Source: a virus
Reading direction: 5' to 3' (one strand)
Length of the DNA: 33,581 nucleotides
Virus record (IMG/VR): IMGVR_UViG_3300046467_000767
Coordinates: 1 to 33,581 of that record
In this document: positions 1 to 7,014 of the stretch, piece by piece
Position numbering within the stretch: position 1 is the first letter of the stretch
How the letters are laid out: every line of letters starts with the position of its first letter
Position numbers and translations under genes: made by a program
The notes under the pieces: generated by a model
Told to the model about the DNA's origin: nothing
The model's database searches: none
What the model saw: only the letters and a program-made list of their open reading frames with translations

Positions 1-2
1 GC

Positions 3-62
3 TCTGTCAACATGGCTCGTGTTGAAGGAGAGATGATTGGCTCTTGGAACCTTGATTTTTAA
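3..62 (+). CDS. C-terminal end of an upstream gene (partial)
   Basis: The window opens inside a reading frame that runs to a TAA at 60-62 and encodes about 19 residues ending SWNLDF. The other two plus frames close within the first 36 bases, and this frame ends six bases before the next gene, as expected for a compact phage block. Its place just before the adaptor gene would suit a capsid or other head protein, but too little is visible to say; that role is inference from gene order only. Confidence 0.45.
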   Translation, partial: SVNMARVEGEMIGSWNLDF

Positions 63-67
63 TTTTT

Positions 68-778
68 ATGAGTAACTTTCTTGAGTTGTGCCATGATATG
101 GCTAGAGATGTGGGCATCCCCGGAAGCGGCCCTTCTAGCGTAACATCAGCTACTTTATCTGAAGAAGAAAATTCCATTATTCGTTACATAAAAAAAGCAG
201 ATATTGATATTCAAAGTAGGTGGTTCGATTGGGACTTTCTTTGGAGTGAGGCAAGCATTTCCACAGTCATTGGAACTTCTACTTTAACTAGCGCGAATAC
301 AGGATTTCCTTCTGCTCTGGGTAATTGGAAAACGGACTCTTTGGTTTGGGAAAAAGCTACTGACAATTATTTGATTTTGGAGCATATGTTTTGGAACGAG
401 TACAGGGATACATATAAATATGGGACTGTTCTTTCTGATGCTCCAGAAGTTTATGCGATTAAGCCTGACAATAATTTAGATCTTTACCCCACCCCTGATG
501 CAGTAAAAACAATTTCTGCTGAATACTGGAAAACCCCTACTGAAATGTCAGTAGATGGATCTCATTCTGCTATACCTGATAGGTTCAGAAAGATCATTAT
601 TGCTAGAGCTAAAATCTACTATGCTGAAAATGAAGATGCTCCAGAAATTTTAGAAGGCGCTTTAACCGAGTTTGAAGACTTGTTAGATAAGCTTGAGGCC
701 GATCAATTGCCAAGACAAAAGAACAGGAGATTCGCTCAAACGCAAGATTTGTATAATTTTACGGTAGTTCCTGAATGA
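68..778 (+). CDS. Putative head-tail adaptor (tail tubular A / gp4-like)
   Basis: A 236-aa soluble protein. The middle (about residues 95-180) has aromatic segments such as FWNEYRDTY and LDLYPTPDA, followed by IPDRFRKIIIARAKIYYAENED, a pattern seen in the ring-forming adaptor proteins between portal and tail of short-tailed phages. It is first in the virion block and its last codons overlap the next gene by 4 nt (ATGA), suggesting translational coupling. Expected role: a dodecameric collar under the portal. The family assignment rests on pattern and gene order; a generic head-completion protein is the alternative. Confidence 0.55.
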   Translation: MSNFLELCHDMARDVGIPGSGPSSVTSATLSEEENSIIRYIKKADIDIQSRWFDWDFLWSEASISTVIGTSTLTSANTGFPSALGNWKTDSLVWEKATDNYLILEHMFWNEYRDTYKYGTVLSDAPEVYAIKPDNNLDLYPTPDAVKTISAEYWKTPTEMSVDGSHSAIPDRFRKIIIARAKIYYAENEDAPEILEGALTEFEDLLDKLEADQLPRQKNRRFAQTQDLYNFTVVPE

Positions 779-1308
779 GTAAATTAAGAGTTAGAAGTAT
801 ACCTCCAGAAAAGAGAAGGTCTACTTACTTTCCTTTTGAAGGTGGGGTAAATATGGTTGACCCCTCTTTGGCTTTAAAGCCCGGTGAGTTAGTTGCTGCT
901 GATAATTTTGAAATTGATATTCGTGGTAGGTATAGACGGATTGATGGATATGAGCGATTTGATGGGAGAGAACTTCCATCAGCCGTTGCTTATTATAAAA
1001 TGCCTTTTACAACCGGAACGGCTATAGCAAAAATGTTTAGCAGCGCTTTTGGTACGGCGTTTAGATTTAGCATTCCCTCTATTGGTGACATTATAAAAGG
1101 TGAAACCAGTGGTGCATTAGGATCTATTTTGACGGTAGTCATTGAAGATGTAACAGGAAGTGCTGCCTCTGGATCATTTGCTGCTGGGGATGCAGAAGGC
1201 AATATTTATTTTACAGTAACTAGCGGTACATTTCAGGATGGTGAAACACTATTCTTTCTTCATAAAGACAGCGCATTCGGCGCAGCTTTTTTCGTGGGGT
1301 TCAAATAA
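775..1308 (+). CDS. N-terminal part of a split tail-nozzle / DNA-stabilisation protein
   Basis: A 177-aa protein. Residues 20-65 (FEGGVNMVDPSLALKPGEL, then RRIDGYERFDGR) match what I know as the N-terminal signature of large phage tail-nozzle or stabilisation proteins (tail tubular B / gp10-like). Residues 103-161 form one copy of a roughly 50-residue module (GDIIKGETSGALGS ... GTFQDGETL) that recurs twice in the protein at 1928-3856. At 177 aa it is far shorter than that family (commonly 600 aa or more), and the rest of the family's expected sequence resumes in the second downstream ORF. It overlaps the adaptor gene by 4 nt and the next gene by 1 nt. It is most simply read as the N-terminal piece of a divided structural protein; a sequencing artefact is unlikely because a whole coupled gene lies between the pieces. 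Confidence 0.6.
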   Translation: MSKLRVRSIPPEKRRSTYFPFEGGVNMVDPSLALKPGELVAADNFEIDIRGRYRRIDGYERFDGRELPSAVAYYKMPFTTGTAIAKMFSSAFGTAFRFSIPSIGDIIKGETSGALGSILTVVIEDVTGSAASGSFAAGDAEGNIYFTVTSGTFQDGETLFFLHKDSAFGAAFFVGFK

Positions 1309-1928
1309 TGGCAACAGAAGCACTAAGGAAAACAAGAACGGTTTTAACTGGAACAAGTTTTTCAGATAACACCACAGGAGCGATCACTGCTCAGATGGTT
1401 CGTCAATATGTAGAATCAGCAATGGGGGCTTACGGTTGCATAAATAATGCGGCTGGTGATGGAGTTCCTGCCAATCAAGCGGTAGCAGCAGGAACAACAG
1501 TAACCGTAGACTGGTCGCTTGGCTCTTCTGGGTCAGATGTTAAGGATGATACCGGAACAGTTAGCGCAACAACTGTAGGAACTGATGCTGACTTTACTAA
1601 TGACAGAATTCGGATTTATGACAAAGGGATTTTTGTTGTTAATTTAGCTTTATCATTAAAACAGGAAGCAGTGGCTACAGACATTAACTGGACTGTAATG
1701 GTTTCAAGCGCTAACACTGGTGGGGCTACTACAGATTTGCCAGCAATAAAAGCGATTCAACTTTTAGGCAACGTTATTGATGCTGGTAATTTTTCAGTCA
1801 ATGGGATTATAGACACTACAGCCCATACAACCTATACAGATGTGTACGCTAGAATCAAGCAGGATAACGTAGGTTCACAAAACTTTAAACTTCACTTTGG
1901 GCAACTGTCTGTTTATCGAGTAGGCTAA
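1308..1928 (+). CDS. Inserted virion protein of unknown function, beta-rich
   Basis: A 206-aa protein rich in Thr, Ser, Gly, Ala and Val, with alternating hydrophobic and polar residues and no membrane segment. The C-terminal 110 residues (IRIYDKGIFVVNLALSLKQ ... FKLHFGQLSVYRVG) read like a compact beta-sandwich or jelly roll, as in decoration or fibre-tip proteins; this is inference from composition only. The first 60 residues (TGAITAQMVRQYVESAMGAYG) look helical and could attach it to the virion. It sits between the two halves of the split nozzle protein, with 1-nt TAATG overlaps on both sides, so all three should be made from one transcript in similar amounts. Function not recognised. Confidence 0.7.
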   Translation: MATEALRKTRTVLTGTSFSDNTTGAITAQMVRQYVESAMGAYGCINNAAGDGVPANQAVAAGTTVTVDWSLGSSGSDVKDDTGTVSATTVGTDADFTNDRIRIYDKGIFVVNLALSLKQEAVATDINWTVMVSSANTGGATTDLPAIKAIQLLGNVIDAGNFSVNGIIDTTAHTTYTDVYARIKQDNVGSQNFKLHFGQLSVYRVG

Positions 1929-3856
1929 TGGGGCTATATGCTACGTCAGTTACTTTTGGCGCTCCAGTAAAGCCTGTTGCTGCAACCGATGCTGAGGTAA
2001 GAGCTAGGATTGAAGATCAAAGAGCGCTTATAGATATTGTCCCCGGAGAAGGGGGCGTTTTAGGTGTTTGGGTTTTTGGAGCAAACACATACGCTTTTAG
2101 AAATAAAGAAGGGGGAGCCGCTGCTGGGATGTATAAATCATCCTCTACTGGATGGGTTGAGGTTGATCTTGGTCAGGTATTGAACTTTGATGGAACAACT
2201 CAGAATGGTGAACCTGTTCCCGGCAATATAGGAAGCCCTACTACAATCAGAGGAGGGACAAGCGGAGCAGAAGGGTCTCTCATGGGGATTTCTTACTACG
2301 GTCTTTGGGAGACTGGTGGTACAGGAGGCATGGTTTTGAAAGACGTTACCGGAACCTTTCAAGACAATGAAGATTTACAAATGCCTCTTTTAGCCTTTAA
2401 TACGGGCGCTATTGAAATTGTAGAAGGTGATGTTATTACTGGCGCTGTATCAGGACAGACAGCAAATGTTACTAACGTAAATTTATTAGGTGGGTCATGG
2501 GATGGAAGTGCGTCAGGGCAAATTTCTGTTAAAGACAATACAGGAACTTGGAATGCTAGTGAAGCAATTCAGGTTGGCGGAGTTACCAGAGCAAATGTAA
2601 ATGGAGCGTCACAACCTTCTAATGTTAAAATAGCTGTTGCGGACGGTGTTTTATATAATCAATCTATAAACCCCGGTGGCACTTATGAGTTTGTCAATTA
2701 TAATTTCAGAGGCGATACGTCTGGCATTTCGATGTACGGTGTTAATGGAGTCGATAAAGGTTTTGCTTTTGACGGAATAACTTTTGTTAAAAACTTTACT
2801 GGTCAAGAGGTGGATGAGCCACAACATGTTCACGCTCATCAAAAGCATTTATTTTACTCCTACGCCACTGGGTCAATTCAGAATTCTAGCATTATAGCTC
2901 CTAACAAATGGTCTACTATAACTGGCGCTTCTGAGTTATCTATTGGTGATGTGGTAAGTGGATTCTCCACTGAAGTTAATAATGTAATGTCAGTTTTTAC
3001 AAGAAATGATGCTTACATGCTTTATGGGACTTCTGCTGCTGACTGGTCTTTAAGAAGGTTTCATGCTGGTGCTGGTGCTATTCCATATACCATACAAAAA
3101 ATGGATCAGACATTTTTCTTAGATGATCGAGGACTAACATCAATTTTTACTGTGCAGTATTTTGGCGACTTTCAGTCTGCTGTTGCTTCGGATAAGGTTG
3201 ATCCTTATATACAGGCTAAGAAAGAAAGCACAGTTACCTCATTAAGGGTGCGAGGGAAAAACCAGTATCGTATTTATTTTAACGATAAAACTGGATTGGA
3301 GATGACCTTTATAAACAAAACGAATCAAGGCATGATGCCTTTTACTTTGCAAGATCAAATTGTTTGCACTTGCTCTGTGGAAGACACGAACGGCTTTGAG
3401 GTTTTGTATGGTGGTTTTGATGACGGTTATGTGAGAAGGCTAGATTCAGGAACAAGTTTTGACGGCGCTACTGTAGATTCATTTATACGGTCTGCTTATT
3501 ATCATTATGATGCGCCCGGAATGAGGAAAAGATTTAGGGAAGTAAACCTTGAAATTAATGCTGATACATCAACCACGCTTACAGTGTTTCCTGATTACGA
3601 TTTTGGTGGAACATTTGACCCAAGGACTTCTCCTGTATCTGACGCTTACTCGGTTAGTGTAACGGCAGATGGTTGGAACGAAGATGATATAAGCAACCCA
3701 GTTACGGGGGTTACTGTGGTTGCTTCTGAAAGATTGAAAATTAATGGTATAGGGACGAATATGAGTTTAATTATTAAAAACAGTTCTATCTACGATAAGC
3801 CCATAACTCTGCAAGGCGCTATTGTCGATTATTCACCACGAGGTATTAGACGATGA
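1928..3856 (+). CDS. C-terminal major part of tail-nozzle / DNA-stabilisation protein
   Basis: A 642-aa protein. It opens with the segment that in related phages lies inside the protein: VRARIEDQRALIDIVPGEGGVLGVWVFGANTYAFRN (residues 24-59), then YKSSSTGWVEVDLG. Two tandem beta modules follow at residues 101-151 and 166-226, related to the one in the 775-1308 protein. The rest has beta-propeller-like strands such as FFLDDRGLTSIFTVQYFGDFQ, and a C-terminal beta domain. Expected role: the tail tube or nozzle below the adaptor that holds packaged DNA in place. It shares 1 nt with the gene before and 4 nt with the gene after. Family identity is inferred from motif memory and position; confidence is good that it is virion structural. 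Confidence 0.65.
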   Translation: MGLYATSVTFGAPVKPVAATDAEVRARIEDQRALIDIVPGEGGVLGVWVFGANTYAFRNKEGGAAAGMYKSSSTGWVEVDLGQVLNFDGTTQNGEPVPGNIGSPTTIRGGTSGAEGSLMGISYYGLWETGGTGGMVLKDVTGTFQDNEDLQMPLLAFNTGAIEIVEGDVITGAVSGQTANVTNVNLLGGSWDGSASGQISVKDNTGTWNASEAIQVGGVTRANVNGASQPSNVKIAVADGVLYNQSINPGGTYEFVNYNFRGDTSGISMYGVNGVDKGFAFDGITFVKNFTGQEVDEPQHVHAHQKHLFYSYATGSIQNSSIIAPNKWSTITGASELSIGDVVSGFSTEVNNVMSVFTRNDAYMLYGTSAADWSLRRFHAGAGAIPYTIQKMDQTFFLDDRGLTSIFTVQYFGDFQSAVASDKVDPYIQAKKESTVTSLRVRGKNQYRIYFNDKTGLEMTFINKTNQGMMPFTLQDQIVCTCSVEDTNGFEVLYGGFDDGYVRRLDSGTSFDGATVDSFIRSAYYHYDAPGMRKRFREVNLEINADTSTTLTVFPDYDFGGTFDPRTSPVSDAYSVSVTADGWNEDDISNPVTGVTVVASERLKINGIGTNMSLIIKNSSIYDKPITLQGAIVDYSPRGIRR

Positions 3857-4965
3857 GTTATAAAAGTTATGTTGCCCAAAACCCTGATTTACAAGCAGCG
3901 TTTGAAGCGTCTGGTTCAAAAAGTGCAGCCGCATGGGGTCAGGCGCATTGGACTAAACATGGTTCTGGCGAGTCTCGTCAAAAGACTCCTCATAATACGA
4001 GATTGGCTGCGGCCCCCGCTCCCTCTCCTCAACCGGGGGGTAATCCTAATGCAGTCCATCCAACCTACACTCCGGGCCAACTCTCTGGGCAGAATGTCTT
4101 GCCAAGCGCTAATCCAGCGAACCCCACAAAGGCTCAGTATGCGTCTTATGTAGACAACGCTCTTACAGGAAAGTTTTCAACATGGGATTTAATTTCGGCA
4201 AAGTTGGCTGGTAAGGATATTAGCGGAATGACGGGTCATCAAAGCATGACTCCAGAAGCGACTGCTGATTATTGGATTAAAAGGATGGGGGGCGGTACAG
4301 ACAAATCAGCTTTTGGTAAAGCTCATTATGATGAATCTGTAGGTATGCACACAGGTGCATATAAGAGTGACTTTGTTCCTGCTGGAACGGGTGTAAGATC
4401 ATTTGGGCTTGCTGGAACTCCGGGCGCTGCTGCTGGAACTCCAGCCGCTGCTGCTACTCCGGGTGCTCCGGGTCCTGCTTCTGGCGGAGGAGGTATAACT
4501 CTAGACAATGTGCAGCCAATGGAGTTAGCAACAATAACTGACAATATGATGCTTCAAAATATGGTCGGTAATTTAATTAACACCAACAGTCCTTTGTTTG
4601 CTGCTGCCGAAACAAGAGCTTTGCAGGAGATGGCAAAAAGAGGAATTGTAAATAGCTCGTTAGCAAGAGAGTCTGTTATGAATGCTATTATGCAAGTAGC
4701 CCTTCCTATAGCACAAGCGGATGTGGCTACGCTTCAACAGAATCTGTACTATAACAATACTTGGACTAATAAGCAGAAGACGGATTACAACACTTATATT
4801 TATGATACTTTAAAGCAAAAGCTAGAAGGGCAGATTGCGTACACCTTGCGAAGAGGAGATTGGATTGCTGCTATTGGCTCAACGGCGGGAGCAAGCGCGG
4901 AAGCTACGAATTGGACATTAGGAAACTTGCCGAATTATCCATTCCAGAATACTTCGGGCATGTAA
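3853..4965 (+). CDS. Putative internal virion / structural protein
   Basis: A 370-aa protein. The N-terminus (NPDLQAAFEASGSKSAAAWGQAHWTKHG) is a short motif I associate with phage virion proteins, and a weaker echo appears near residue 155 (KSAFGKAHYDESVGMHTG). A Pro/Ala/Gly-rich linker spans about residues 180-215. The C-terminal half is helical: NTNSPLFAAAETRALQEMAKRGIVNSSLARESVMNAIMQ, then a long amphipathic stretch to residue 340. No catalytic motif or signal peptide is seen. Start at the ATGA overlap with the preceding gene. It begins a run of helical proteins that could form an internal core or tail-associated set; the role is inferred from order and composition. Confidence 0.6.
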   Translation: MSYKSYVAQNPDLQAAFEASGSKSAAAWGQAHWTKHGSGESRQKTPHNTRLAAAPAPSPQPGGNPNAVHPTYTPGQLSGQNVLPSANPANPTKAQYASYVDNALTGKFSTWDLISAKLAGKDISGMTGHQSMTPEATADYWIKRMGGGTDKSAFGKAHYDESVGMHTGAYKSDFVPAGTGVRSFGLAGTPGAAAGTPAAAATPGAPGPASGGGGITLDNVQPMELATITDNMMLQNMVGNLINTNSPLFAAAETRALQEMAKRGIVNSSLARESVMNAIMQVALPIAQADVATLQQNLYYNNTWTNKQKTDYNTYIYDTLKQKLEGQIAYTLRRGDWIAAIGSTAGASAEATNWTLGNLPNYPFQNTSGM

Positions 4966-4968
4966 TTA

Positions 4969-5412
4969 ATGATAAGAAAGGCTTTAGATAAAGATGTAAC
5001 GGGAATCATAAAAGTAGTTCAAGAAGCCCATGAAAAGTCTATCTCAAAGACGGTTCCATTAGACGTTAAAATACTAAGAAGCAATGTTCAGGTTTGTGTT
5101 CTTTCAGCAGAGCATTTGGTTATGGTGGTTGAGTTAGATGGGAAGATAGAGGGTGCGTTTATAGGCGTTACCCATCAATTGTGGTACTCAAGGAAAAAGC
5201 AATCGGCTGATCTCTTTTTTTATGTAACAGAAAAAGGAACAGGCTATGGGGCTAACTTAATGCGTCGGTTTATTACTTGGTCTAAGAAAAATAATGGCGT
5301 GAAAGAAATAGTCTTAGGTGTGAGTTCTGGTATAGGCGACTCTGATCGAGTCAAACAACTTTACGAAAGAATGGGCGCTACTAGAGTGGGCGACAACTTT
5401 GTAGTTTCATAG
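4969..5412 (+). CDS. GNAT-family N-acetyltransferase-like protein
   Basis: A 147-aa protein with the length and layout of a single GNAT domain. It begins MIRKALDKDVTGIIKVVQEAH (strand 1 and helix 1). The central VVELDGKIEGAFIGV forms the beta-2 to beta-4 region, DLFFYVTEKGTGYGANLMRRFITWSKK holds the acetyl-CoA loop (GTGYGANL, a variant of Q/RxxGxG/A), and VKQLYERMGATRVGDNFV is the usual C-terminal end. GNAT enzymes transfer an acetyl group from acetyl-CoA to an amine; the substrate here is unknown. It sits among virion proteins, so it may be a packaged core component or may modify a virion or host protein. Spacing is 3 nt after the previous stop and 8 nt before the next start. Confidence 0.8.
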   Translation: MIRKALDKDVTGIIKVVQEAHEKSISKTVPLDVKILRSNVQVCVLSAEHLVMVVELDGKIEGAFIGVTHQLWYSRKKQSADLFFYVTEKGTGYGANLMRRFITWSKKNNGVKEIVLGVSSGIGDSDRVKQLYERMGATRVGDNFVVS

Positions 5413-5420
5413 GAGCAATT

Positions 5421-6416
5421 ATGGGAAGTATAGTTAAATCAATTGGAAAAACAATCAAGAAGGTTGTAAAGAAAGTTGGTCGTTTTGTTAAGAAAAATGC
5501 TCCATACATCTTGTTAGCTGCCGCTATGTGGGCTGGAATGGGGGCTTACGGAGCCAGTTTAGGAACGAGCGGGACTGCCAATATCTTTTCATGGACTAAT
5601 GTAAAAGCAGGGGCATCCGCATTAGGATCTAATGTAATGGGCGCTTTCTCAGGAGGCGGTCAACCAACGGCTACGAGCGGCGTTACATCAGGACAAATTC
5701 TTGGGGAGCAGGTAGCTCTAGGCACTGGCACCCCGCCGGGAACATCCATTCTTGAGGGCGACATGGCTGGCGCAATGGGAGGTGGAACTAGCGAAGTAGC
5801 TGCCGGTACGCGGCCCTACGGAATGGGGATGGATCAGACGGTTATCCCCGGATTTCCAACTCAGGCATACGGGCAGTATGGAGGTCTTAACTACCTAAGT
5901 CAGGGATGGAGTCCATCTTCGACACTAAGTTCCACTCTTACTATGGCTAATGCAGGTTCTGCTATTGGCGGTGCTGGTGGGGGAGGACTGTTTAATTCAG
6001 CAACAAGCTTTATCAAAGGGATCGTAGCAAATGCTGCTGAAAAGCAACCCGCATTACTTCTGGCAACAATGGCTGGAATGGGTAGTGAGTTTTTAAAAGC
6101 TTTTGGAGAAGATGAAGAGCTTGCATTAGCAAAACAAGCGTTAGAACAAAAGTATACCTTTGCTGGGTTCAAGCCGGGAGAAGGAAGAACGCCTGATGAA
6201 ATGCCAGCAGACTCTCCTTTCTGGGCTAACTATAACCAGAATCAAAAGACTCAGAATCAATTCGTTCATGGCTTGAGACAGCCCACGATGGGCCGACAGG
6301 CTGTTAATTATAATTACAAGCCTAGAGGAGTTGTTCAGCAAAGAACAGCACAAACTCTTACTGATCGACCACAGGGTATGATTAATTTTAATAATCCGGG
6401 AGTTCTAAATGGCTGA
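5421..6416 (+). CDS. Putative internal virion protein with basic, membrane-active N-terminus
   Basis: A 331-aa protein with a GGAG ribosome site 7 nt before its ATG. Residues 1-27 are a lysine-rich amphipathic helix (SIVKSIGKTIKKVVKKVGRF), followed at about 28-48 by one hydrophobic segment (APYILLAAAMWAGMGAYGAS). The middle is Gly/Ser/Ala-rich and low in complexity, and there is a second small-residue hydrophobic patch around 170-220. The C-terminus is rich in Asn, Gln and Pro. Such basic-amphipathic-plus-hydrophobic N-termini suit a protein ejected into, or passing through, the host envelope during DNA entry. No enzymatic motif is seen. It overlaps the next gene by 8 nt. Function inferred from composition and neighbours. 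Confidence 0.55.
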   Translation: MGSIVKSIGKTIKKVVKKVGRFVKKNAPYILLAAAMWAGMGAYGASLGTSGTANIFSWTNVKAGASALGSNVMGAFSGGGQPTATSGVTSGQILGEQVALGTGTPPGTSILEGDMAGAMGGGTSEVAAGTRPYGMGMDQTVIPGFPTQAYGQYGGLNYLSQGWSPSSTLSSTLTMANAGSAIGGAGGGGLFNSATSFIKGIVANAAEKQPALLLATMAGMGSEFLKAFGEDEELALAKQALEQKYTFAGFKPGEGRTPDEMPADSPFWANYNQNQKTQNQFVHGLRQPTMGRQAVNYNYKPRGVVQQRTAQTLTDRPQGMINFNNPGVLNG

Positions 6417-7014
6417 AAAACCAATGGCTAGACCTATGGAGATCCCTTCTGGAAGACCTGTAGAAGATACTGATGACTTAGGTAGGCCATCGCAACCTAT
6501 GTCTCCTGAAATGTCTGAAAATCTACCATCGCCAACGCCAGAGGAAGATGGTCAAGTTGACATGCTCCTTGGAAGCCTTTTGGATTTTGTATGGGGTGAT
6601 GGTTATGAGGCAATTGTGGAAAGGATGCAAGCAAACCCGACGGGGCTTCAACAGACTATTGGTGAATGGGTTGGTCAGATGGTTAATGTAGAAGTTAAAA
6701 GCGCATCACAAGGGGGTGTGGATGTTTCTAGAGATATCCTCATAGGTGTCGCTGATGAGTTGATTAATAACATTGCTGAGATCGCTGTTAAAGAGGGGTT
6801 GTGGAACCCATCTAATGATAAAGAGCAAGAAGAATTTCAAGGAGAGGCTTTAATGTTTGCTATACAACATTATGGAGAAATGGGAGACGAAGGCTTGAAT
6901 CCAGAAGGAATGATGCAGAATGCAGTTTCTATATTAAGAGAAGACTACCCGGAAGAAGAGATGGCATCTAAGCTTGGAAGACGGGCTGAAGAGGAGGTGT
7001 CGATCAATGGTTGA
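6409..7014 (+). CDS. Acidic phage protein of unknown function
   Basis: A 201-aa, strongly acidic protein. The first 45 residues are Pro/Met/Ser/Glu-rich and probably disordered. Residues 50-190 are helical (VDMLLGSLLDFVWGDGYEAIVERMQAN, then an Ile/Val/Glu-rich helix pair near 105-125). No motif recognised. It starts inside the end of the previous gene (8-nt overlap), with GGGAG upstream, and overlaps the next gene by 8 nt. Position between internal-virion-type proteins suggests a chaperone, scaffold or core component; that is a guess from position and charge. Confidence 0.5.
   Translation: MAEKPMARPMEIPSGRPVEDTDDLGRPSQPMSPEMSENLPSPTPEEDGQVDMLLGSLLDFVWGDGYEAIVERMQANPTGLQQTIGEWVGQMVNVEVKSASQGGVDVSRDILIGVADELINNIAEIAVKEGLWNPSNDKEQEEFQGEALMFAIQHYGEMGDEGLNPEGMMQNAVSILREDYPEEEMASKLGRRAEEEVSING

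Noticed and set aside
1308-1928. Group I intron or intein as the reason for the split nozzle gene.
   Set aside because: The inserted segment is a complete ORF with 1-nt overlaps and no homing-endonuclease or intein splice motifs, and the flanking ORFs have their own stop and start.
3869-4153. 94-aa alternative frame in the virion gene at 3853.
   Set aside because: Basic low-complexity translation in the +1 frame of a clear gene; no start signal.
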